This document shows, piece by piece, positions 56,572 to 64,000 of a stretch of 64,000 nucleotides of DNA (position 1 is its first letter; every line of letters begins with the position of its first letter). The DNA is from Ephemerocybe angulata (lineage: Eukaryota > Basidiomycota > Agaricomycetes > Agaricales > Psathyrellaceae). A program made the position numbers and the translations under genes. The stretch covers positions 434,001-498,000 of the forward strand of contig JAACJK010000001.1 of NCBI GenBank assembly GCA_013368325.1, in the 5' to 3' direction. Below the pieces are notes generated by a model. It ran no database searches. It had not been told where the DNA came from and saw only the letters and a list, made by a program, of their open reading frames with translations.

Positions 56572-56775
56572 TAATATGATAAATAGTCCACAATCTCTAA
56601 CTTCGCCTTGCTCATCCCGGTACTAGATTCCAGAGCAAGTGTCCTTGTACTGGAGGAAGACTTTGCGTGGCAGACGCAAGTGAGGTTAGATATGTCGCCT
56701 CCATCATAGTCAGCTTGGTGAACTATTCACCTGCTGCAAATGAAAGAGGTCATGAGCGCTGAATTCTCAAGCAGA
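56572..56775 (-). pseudogene. Collapsed relic of an F-box-like family member
   Basis: On the minus strand 56762-56731 encodes SAHDLFHLQQ, the end of the family's first exon, followed by a donor-like GTGAAT. Close by, 56615-56572 encodes MSKAKLEIVDYL, the family's last residues. Everything between has been deleted or decayed. It is the head-to-head neighbour of copy J. Confidence 0.6.
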
Positions 56776-57001
56776 AACTCATGCATGAGGTAACCAGGAC
56801 GGGTTGTCTACGGCAGACGGTTGGATAATACGAAGCGAATATCTGCGATTGGGAAGAGATTTGCTGAATAGGCGACAATTAAGCGACTCCTTAGGCTTGC
56901 GGTTTCCGTAGAGTGTCTTGAAACGATAAGTAAAGGGTTGTGAAACTCTTGTCTTCGAGGTACTTGAGGCAAACTTGAGGAGCCGCCGAAAAAAAACACG
57001 A

Positions 57002-57012
57002 ATTAGCGCCCC
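57002..57012 (+). promoter_or_regulatory. Shared upstream motif ATTAGCGCCCC (copy J)
   Basis: ATTAGCGCCCC, 156 bp upstream of the ATG of copy J; same word upstream of B, D and E. Confidence 0.4.
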
Positions 57013-57157
57013 TCAGAGCTTTGCCGAGGCTCGCGCGAAGCTTATGTAACCGGCAAAAGCAACCGCTCGCCCTTGGTGAAGCTAATTCTACGCTTGTTCG
57101 ACAACCACCCTCGCCAATTCCTTGCTACTGTCGCCATTCACCATTTTTTGCATCCAA

Positions 57158-59053
57158 ATGAAACGACTGCCTTCCGAGCTCCAGACTTTGATCATCAGCC
57201 ACCTGAGCGCCCATGATATCGTCCAGCTGCAGCAGGTTAGCACAAATGGGCATTGAAAACATCTTGGATTGACACAGGTCTAGACCTGCAAATACTTCAA
57301 TAACCACGTTGAAGGAAATGTAGCAGTCTGGAAAGCCTGCCTTAGACACCTCTGCCAGCTTGAAGGACTCTTTTGGCCTACTTTCAATGGACTCTCGACG
57401 GCTCCCGAATTAAAGTCGGCTTGTACTGGAATGTGGAGGTTCAAAAGCCTTTACCGAAATCTCGAGGAAGCCATGTTATATGCGGGAAAGTCGCGTCACC
57501 TTCCGGTGAAGGCGTATGGAGACCTAGCTGAGGAAGGTGACGCCATCGCGTATGGAGTTCCGGCTGAAGGAGATTCGGATTCGAGCGACTATGAAGCCGA
57601 CGAGGAAATTTATGGGTATGTTGAAGGAGCCCATAGGAAAAATCCGCACCCAGGCCTCAGCAGCGCATATCTTATTCCAGGAGGCCGACTTCTACTTACG
57701 GTGGATAAGACATGGCTAGTACTGTGGGACCTTGGTCCACCCGGAGAGACAGATAAACCAGCCATTCTGTCTAAGCATCAATTGGACTCCGACGGCTGGT
57801 TCACTATCCTAAATGTCAGTATGGCCAACGATGACAACACTTTGCAGATCGTCATACACGAGTACCTTCGCCGCAGACTTCCCCCCTACGTCGAGTGAGT
57901 CGTTCTATTGAATTTGAAGATTGTTGTGATTTACGATATGTATTTTCAGCCCAAGTCGAGTGATGTTGGGTAGTGACAGTAGACATATGGTGTCAGCTCT
58001 CCACCGGTTTGAACTACGCCTCTCCGCAGACGGGGAGTACGCCCTACAGTGCCTAGGACGACTTTGTGTTGTTGATGAAGATGAATTTGAGGCGGATCAT
58101 ATGGTCGCCACGCAATGTGCGCATCAGGTTGCCCTCAAGACAGACAGTGGCCGCATTATTCTCTGGGATACTCTCGAAACTGACGGGACAGTCGTATTCT
58201 GGGAGGCGCCGGAATCCTATGTGGTTAGTAGCTCGCAATATAACAAGTTCTCTTCAGTTAACCTGCTTTACAGCTCTTCATACAACTAGGCTACTTGATG
58301 ACAGTCACAGAAGAAGGCGTGCAAGCCATTGACTTGTCCATAATCCCTCGCGACACCATAGATAATGGACTGGTTGACTTGCGGACCTCATCCGCCGAGC
58401 CACCTTCCACGAGCCAATCGATCAAGCATCCCGTGGACTTGGGAACCATCGAGGGAGTGACAGTACCACCGTCTATACGAGCCAGGGGCCCGGTTCGATA
58501 CGACATGGAAGTGAAGGAGCCTAGCGGACATGAGATAGACGTTAGGTTTAGCCTTGATTTCTGCCCCGATGTGCCATCGTCGAGCAATCTGACCTTCCTG
58601 GGCAAGAGGGATGAAGGTGAAGCTCAGATGGAGACCTGGTCCAGCCATTGGTTTGAATCTGTTAGCGGCTACTGGGGCTGCGTGTGGGAAGCACTTCCAG
58701 ATGTTTCGAGTATCCACATGACCATATACGCCAGACCTGTGGTCGTAATGGGCTCCAAATCGGGGGATCCGCAGGACGGCCAAGAACTGCAAGACAGTCA
58801 CAATGGAGAATATACCCAGGAAGAAGAAAGTGGTCGCGATGAGGAGGCTAGTCGGGACGATGAAGACTCTGACCAAGGGTCAGATGACACAGAAAACTAC
58901 GACTCAGAGGCGCCCATTCCTATCATGGCTCCGGAAAATCAATCCACCGTCATTGAGGACGTGCATATTTGCCCGTTCTCTGGAAGGGTCGTTTTCTTGT
59001 GGGACCGTAGGCTAGTGGACGATGTGATGCTGGAGATCGTGGACTATCTTTGA
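57158..59053 (+). CDS. F-box-like / beta-propeller-like family copy J (subfamily 1) with acidic insert
   Basis: Exons 57158-57235, 57284-57894, 57950-58223 and 58274-59053; 580 residues, the longest member. Start MKRLPSELQTLIISHLSAHD; then TCKYFNNHVEGNVAVWKACL, where the usual LIEG is HVEG. Body: KNPHPGLSSAYLIPGGRLLL, WLVLWDLGPPGETDKPAIL, HRFELRLSADGEYALQCLG, IQLGYLMTVTEEGVQAIDL and CPFSGRVVFLWDRRLVDDV, ending LEIVDYL. Between the penultimate and last blades lies a unique acidic insert of about 50 residues (EEESGRDEEASRDDEDSDQG). Residues usually HQGY/QQGY read QLGY. The frame is intact. It probably has the same role as the other members, with altered surface charge. Confidence 0.82.
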
Positions 59054-59296
59054 TGGTCCAAGGTTTTTCTAACACGTATATGAAGACGCATATCGGTTTC
59101 ACTTCAGTAGTCCTTATTAGCAGACGCCTTTCTTATCTAGTCATGAAGATTGGTTCAGCTCAAATTAATAGTACTCGGTCCCCTATCTTTACTCATTATG
59201 AGGCCAGGTAGTATGGGCTTGATGCACGCGTTGAACGTTGAATGTTGAGGAGCTCGCACCAGTTATCTCGACTGCTCAGGGGTTTGTCGTGACTTG

Positions 59297-59340
59297 TTAG
59301 ATTTGGCCGCAGTTTGACAACAGGGGCACGCGAGGATCTG
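59297..59340 (+). promoter_or_regulatory. Subfamily-2 upstream block (copy K)
   Basis: TTAGATTTGGCCG, then GACAACAGGGGCACGCGAG, 98-141 bp upstream of the ATG of copy K. The 385-bp interval 59054-59437 contains nothing else recognisable except a tandem AACGTTCAACG near 59373. Confidence 0.4.
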
Positions 59341-59437
59341 ACTCGCTGCGCGCTTGTTTCTCAACGTTCAACGTTCAACGCCCATCTGCCTAGTGAAGTG
59401 CCCATTGACTAAGGACTAGGCTCGGCCACCATAGAAT

Positions 59438-61215
59438 ATGAAGAAACTTCCCATAGAGCTGCAAACTGATATAGTAAAAGAGCTCCCTACTCGAGATATC
59501 TGCCGTCTACAACAGGTTCGTCCAACTCGACGCAGACTCAGTTGACTCGACCACTGACTGACTCCATGATTTATTGCACGCAGACCTGCAAAGCTTTCTA
59601 TTATTTAATTGAGGGTAACTCAGAGGTATGGAGGGAATGCCTACGACGCCAATGCGGGGCGGACGTCCTCTGGTCCAGCTTCAGCGGCTTCACAGCGTCC
59701 GAATTACGCCGCGCATGCACTGGTACACTGCGATTTAAACATCGTTACCGCCGGGGAAACCACCCCACGCCGCCCATCCCTCGGTTCCTTCCATACAATT
59801 GTGAAAACGGCGGCCTTGAAAGCCAGCAAAGTGAAAATTCGAACAACCCGTCGTACCCTGGCATGAACTCAACTTTCCTTGTTCCTGGAGGGCGTTTCCT
59901 CATCACGGTGGAGCAAAAGTGGCTGAGGGTGTGGGATCTGGGTCCTCCAGGGGTCCTGCATGAACCACAAGGAGTCATTTTCTACGAATTAAATTGCGCC
60001 AATATGGATCCCTGGATTGCAGACGCCGTTGTCGCCGGCAAGGACACAGTGCATTTGCTCATCCAGGAGGTCCACTCACCGACCACATTGCCGCAATCGT
60101 TCACCACAATCGAGTGCGTTATTCCGCTTTGAGGCTACGGAAATGCAATCTAACACAATTTCTGTCATAGTCACAGTGAATACAACATCGACGATCAGTC
60201 AAGGTTTTCGCTCTTCCACCGATATGAGATACACCTTCGGGACGGAGGGCAGTATTCTGTACAAGAGCTCGGCCGGCTTTGCGTACTACACTCAAGCGGT
60301 TCTGAGATATGCGCGACCCAGGATGGACCAATCGTTGCCTTCGCGATTGAAGGAAGAGTTCTCATCTGGGGCGCTTCGGATTCCCCGGGTAAATCATGGG
60401 TTGCCTCAACCACAACGACCTCAGAAGATATCATTGTTAAAGGTGTAAGTGGGTGGTCATGGCTTCAGTTGCGAGTCGCTCACGGCTCATGTTTGCAGGT
60501 CTTCTGTCACCAAGGATACGTCTTTGTGGTTTACTCCGATGGTTTGATGAAAGGCTTTGGTTTGGCGGGTATTACGCCCCATCCGCTCGGAAATGGCCTA
60601 GTGGACCTTCCAGACAGAGCCCCGGACATTGGCAACATCCCCCCATCTCTCCTGTTTCAGCCTTTTCCCGAAAGCAACTGGGCATCCAATTTTATGCTTC
60701 ACGAGCCGGTGGCTAAAGGAGGCCCACTTTATTATGACATTCGCCATTCGCTACGCGAAATGGACGAAGATCAGCAACATCTCGTGTCAAATCCATATTA
60801 TGTTCGGTTCTGCTTTTCATTTCATCCAGAGAGCCCTTCGGCAAGTTCGCTCCTTCCCACCAAAAAATATAAGGCAACCGTCCGGCCATACTATTCCCCG
60901 CGTCTTCGCTTTGAGCTGGATGAAGGGGTTGGAGGGTACATCTTGTTTGGGAATCGCCTAGGAAATCAAGGGAACATGTACATCTCTATCAACGACAACC
61001 CTGATTCAGACTCCCCAAACCCCACTGGTTCTATTATTGAAGATCTAGGATACTTCGCTGAAATGATTGCAAGGCCGGATCCAGAGCCGATACAAATCCT
61101 GAATATCTCGATATGCCCATTATCAGGGAGGGTCGTTGCGCTATGGGGTCGAGAATCCAGGGAGGATCGCTTTGTCAAGATATTTGATCTTTATGATTGC
61201 TCGTCCACTACATAA
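59438..61215 (+). CDS. F-box-like / beta-propeller-like family copy K (subfamily 2)
   Basis: Exons 59438-59515, 59584-60113, 60177-60444 and 60499-61215; 530 residues. Start MKKLPIELQTDIVKELPTRD; then TCKAFYYLIEGNSEVWRECL. Body: RRACTGTLRFKHRYRRGNH, FLVPGGRFLITVEQKWLRVW, QYSVQELGRLCVLHSSGSE, HQGYVFVVYSDGLMKGFGLA, WASNFMLHEPVAKGGPLYYD, FCFSFHPESPSASSLLPTKK and CPLSGRVVALWGRESREDR, ending DLYDCSSTT. The acidic core of several surface loops differs from F-I, so this is the most diverged subfamily-2 member. All exons join in phase. Confidence 0.82.
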
Positions 61216-61416
61216 ATCGCCTTACATTGTTAGCCACTCAGTCTCTATGTCCTTAGGCGCCCGGTAGTAGTAGCCCCTGTCGGCATCTAAAAACGTGGAA
61301 TCGTCGCAAATTGAACGTTATACCCATCGTAGAGGACTCAGGAGACCGTCGTAAATATAAATCATGAACATAGAGGAATGCATAGGTGGAGAGTCTTGGT
61401 GTGAAGAGGCCCATAC

Positions 61417-62219
61417 CCCGAAGCTGAGGATGCTTGATTCCATATAAATCAGTTTGCGCTGCGAGGAGATATTAGAATTAAAAGCGGGGACGAAAGGTGA
61501 AGATGACGTACCCCAGCTCCGGAGCATAGGAACTGTGCTCCAAAAATGCTAGTCGCGCATTGAAGGTAGACGGCCTGTTGCGGCGGTGAGGACGATCAAG
61601 CATGATGAAAGACGGGGCGGGAGGCGAGGCAGGTGCCCATACCCCGAGGCTGAGGATGCGTGATTCCATATAGGTCAGTTTGCGCTAGATTGGGAGGAAG
61701 AATGTCAGGATCGAAGGCAATGGGAGATACGAGAGGCACACGTACCCCAGCTCCGAGGTAGTAGGAGGCGGCTGCCCTAGAACTTAATCATCAAAGGGCA
61801 GTCAAACGAAGGGTAACCGGAGCTGAGGGTGAGGGTAGACGGCCTGTTGTGCTCGGGCAGTAAGTCGATGACCGAGCATGATGAAATGCGGAGGCGGTGG
61901 TGAGCGAGGCAGGTGCCCATACCCCAGAGCTGAGGATGCGTGATTCCATATAGGTCAGTTTGCGCTACATCGAAAGGAAGGAAGTCAGAATCGAGGGCCA
62001 TAGTGGGAGGGAGAGATGTACCCCAGCTCCAGAGTATGGGACCAGTGCGCTCCGAAAGCGCGGCGTGGCGTTGACATTGTCATGAACGTGTTGAGTTCGG
62101 TGAGTTGCTCGTGATAGAGATGCTGAGCCCGTATCAGCGAAGGTTAGATAGATAGTTGATGAAAGGAGCGAGCCAGACACATACCTCAAGGGAGGGAGCT
62201 CGTCATTGGCGTTGGCCAT
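61417..62219 (-). other. Tandem microexon-like array, possibly a multi-exon gene or ncRNA
   Basis: Three 42-nt segments (61964-61923, 61684-61643, 61458-61417) are each preceded by an AG acceptor and followed by GTATGG, and encode RKLTYMESRILSSG, RKLTYMESRILSLG and RKLIYMESSILSFG. Each is preceded by a variable exon-like block ending GAGCTGGG before GTACNT. A start ATG in good context (GCCATGG, 62219-62217) heads a short exon (MANANDELPPL), and a TATA box lies 140 bp upstream. The period is about 230-280 bp. The complete frame does not join cleanly by eye, so protein-coding status is open. Confidence 0.5.
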
Positions 62220-62360
62220 GGCGACAAGCGGTGAGAGTAGATGATGGTCGACGGTGAAGTCGTTCAGCGTGGTATGCTGCTCGGGAGTGGTATTGAGAGG
62301 AGAGAGCTTGGAGAGGGAAAGAGGCGACTTCGAATGGCTGGAAAGGAGTCCTGTGCGCCC

Positions 62361-62370
62361 GCCCTTTATA
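62361..62370 (-). promoter_or_regulatory. TATA box candidate for the microexon array
   Basis: TATAAAGGGC on the minus strand, about 145 bp upstream of the ATG at 62219. Confidence 0.5.
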
Positions 62371-62589
62371 CCCCACGAACAGGATGGAGGCTGACGGTCT
62401 CCTAGCTGTGTCTCGACTCACATGTGGTTTCGTCTGGCCCGCTCAACTTTGAATCAGGCTAGTGACGCGTTTGCTTGGGCTGATCGTCCAACCGTGGGGT
62501 TCGAAACGAGACGCAGGTCGCGGACTTTGAACCTCAGCGTCGCACCCACGCGCACGGACCAAATGCGCGCTTACGACTATCACTCACCC

Positions 62590-62830
62590 ATAACATTCAG
62601 TTCGGAAACGCTGACACCGGTCACAGCGCGTCGAGCGCAGCTGCACTGATCAGCCCGAAGATGACGCGTTGGAGGTCTGGGCTGGCCCGTATCGGTGCGT
62701 TGCCGACAACCAGGAGGGTAGAAAATCCAAATAGAGAAGAAGTAGAGTTAGAAAAGCGTGTTGTGTTGAGGTTGGGGAGTAAGCTTGGTTGCCGGTTGGT
62801 CACCGGTGAATCCACGCGATTCCACGTGCC
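62590..62830. repeat. Third copy of the dispersed repeat tail
   Basis: Similar to 15270-15430 and 35030-35170, including AGAAGTAGAGTTAGAAAAGCG and GCTTGGTTGCCGGTTGGTC. It lies directly before the riboflavin kinase gene and may overlap its promoter. Confidence 0.55.
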
Positions 62831-62911
62831 AACGGATCAATCGTGTCTGCTCGCCGTCTTGTTCTTTATCTTCTGTCCTCGACAACGCCGCTACAAGAAC
62901 CCCTTTTCTAA

Positions 62912-63496
62912 ATGACAGTTGCCCACCCACTCATCATCGGTCACTCGACCGGGACCGAGGAGCCCTATCCCCTGCGGATGGAAGGAAAAGTAATCAGGGG
63001 CTTCGGGCGTGGCTCCAGAGATTTAGGCTTCCCGACCGCCAACCTCCCCGTCGACGACAAGACACCATGGCTCGCCAATATCAAGTCCGGGGTCTACTTT
63101 GGCTGGGCTTCCCTGCGCCTGCCGCCTTCACACCCCAATCAACCTACCCCGACATCATCTGGCTCTACTGCAACGGCAGCCAGCGGGTTCAGTGTATATC
63201 CCATGGTGATGTCGATCGGATGCAACGACTTTTACAACAACACGGCGCCGTCAGTGGAGGTGCACTTGCTCCACAACTTCGAGGCGGACTTCTACGGCGC
63301 AGAGATGCGGGTCCTGATCACAGGGTTCATCAGGGAGATGAGAGACTACGCCAGGGTGGAGGACCTGATCGAGGATATCAAGATGGACTGCGATGTGGCG
63401 CGTAGGAGCTTGGACCGCAAGGCTTGGACACTGCAGGAGACGGGAAAGGGCACGCTAGATGGCAGTTGGTTGTTGCGAGAAACAGCAGAGGATTAG
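62912..63496 (+). CDS. FMN1: Riboflavin kinase
   Basis: A single-exon gene of 194 residues from MTVAHPLIIGHSTGTEEPYP. It phosphorylates riboflavin with ATP to FMN (EC 2.7.1.26). Family signatures are all present: MEGKVIRGFGRGSRDLGFPT and AN (glycine-rich nucleotide loop with the PTAN motif), SGVYFGWA, VMSIGCNDFYNN, then VEVHLLHNFEADFYGAEMRV with the catalytic Glu region, and FIREMRDYARVEDLIEDIKM. Length matches monofunctional eukaryotic enzymes. A Ser/Thr/Pro-rich loop (PNQPTPTSSGSTATAASG) is inserted after the second strand, common in fungi. It is a housekeeping gene beside repeat-rich DNA; nothing suggests damage. Confidence 0.95.
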   Translation: MTVAHPLIIGHSTGTEEPYPLRMEGKVIRGFGRGSRDLGFPTANLPVDDKTPWLANIKSGVYFGWASLRLPPSHPNQPTPTSSGSTATAASGFSVYPMVMSIGCNDFYNNTAPSVEVHLLHNFEADFYGAEMRVLITGFIREMRDYARVEDLIEDIKMDCDVARRSLDRKAWTLQETGKGTLDGSWLLRETAED

Positions 63497-64000
63497 GTGT
63501 GCCCATAGAGTCGGACACCCGCGGGGCTGTCCGCTCACCGTTCGCGGCGATGTCTTGTTACCAAAAGGTTACTTCACATATCTCGCCTTTTCTATCCTCG
63601 ACTCACTCACATCTTCGTTGTATGCCTGATAGGGTTTAAACCAAGCAGGAAGGCGGAGCTGGCCGAAGGAGGTGACGCTGGTCTCGAGAATGAAGACGAG
63701 GCCGAGGGCCCTCTCGCTATAGTGAATGGCGGCGAACCACATATGAGAAATCTACATCCAGGCATCATCTAGTTCTAGGGCCAGGGGTATCAATGCCTAG
63801 AACTCCAACATAAGCCTCATGGCCAACTCGCGGCCCTCTTCTTGACATTTTTAAATTATTCGTTGTGCGGCGTGAGACTATCGCCGACCTGGCCCAGTGT
63901 TCTCATCAAGGCGCCGTGTCAGTTTCAACTGCGACCCACTTCCCGTCCGCCCGGTTTGCTATTAAGTACTTCTGACCTCGCCCTGCGTTCTCCTCAAGAT
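63497..64000. other. Downstream flank containing a family relic
   Basis: Apart from the relic at 63653-63771, I see no feature up to the window edge. Confidence 0.4.
63653..63771 (+). pseudogene. Relic of exon 2 of an F-box-like family member
   Basis: The plus strand reads AELAEGGDAGLENEDEAEG, then PHMRNLHPGI followed by stops, against DLAEEGDAEAYEAE and PHIKNPHPGIECTYLVPGG in intact subfamily-1 members. No F-box exon and no further exons are visible. Confidence 0.5.

Overview
The window reads as nuclear DNA of a filamentous basidiomycete, most likely an agaricomycete. Genes are split by short GT-AG introns of about 50-70 nt. Several families are characteristic of that group: F-box proteins with an N-terminal coiled coil, a NACHT-WD40 receptor, and small secreted GPI-type proteins. 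I cannot name the genus. No rRNA, tRNA or CRISPR is visible. Alternative-start (TTG/GTG) ORFs were trimmed to ATG where an ATG exists.

Layout. 0.8-5 kb: two minus-strand genes, a membrane-anchored LRR-like protein and a coiled-coil F-box protein. 5.1-7.8 kb: a broken copy of a DUF4097/DUF7330-like membrane protein, split by a 1.34-kb transposon; an intact paralogue lies at 51.2-52.8 kb. 7.9-14.3 kb: minus-strand copies of an F-box/beta-propeller-like family (one relic, one frameshifted, two intact). 16.2-21.6 kb: a ten-exon NACHT-WD40 (NLR/STAND) gene whose WD repeats are near-identical 129-bp units. 22.8-25.8 kb: a RING-finger gene divergent from a Maf-type nucleotide pyrophosphatase. 26-40 kb: four more F-box-like copies (one with a nonsense codon), an unnamed conserved fungal protein, a secreted GPI-type protein, and an intact and a broken class-III aminotransferase. 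43-51 kb: two coiled-coil genes within a segmental duplication, a clean 234-bp hAT-like MITE, an inverted copy of the RING-gene end, and a further F-box-like gene. 51-64 kb: the intact DUF4097-like gene, an F-box gene, two more F-box-like copies, an array of 42-nt microexon-like units, and riboflavin kinase.

The dominant theme is family expansion by segmental duplication. Ten almost full-length members of one F-box-like family, plus at least three relics, sit in 56 kb. They form two subfamilies that share a four-exon design and a 78-nt first exon, and each subfamily has its own recurrent upstream motif. By family knowledge, F-box proteins serve as SCF ubiquitin-ligase adaptors and NACHT-WD40 proteins as recognition receptors, so the window looks like a fast-evolving recognition/turnover neighbourhood next to a few housekeeping genes (Maf, riboflavin kinase, aminotransferase). 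Any functional link between the F-box-like cluster and the NLR is inference. Exon boundaries were read by eye from splice consensus and frame agreement between paralogues.
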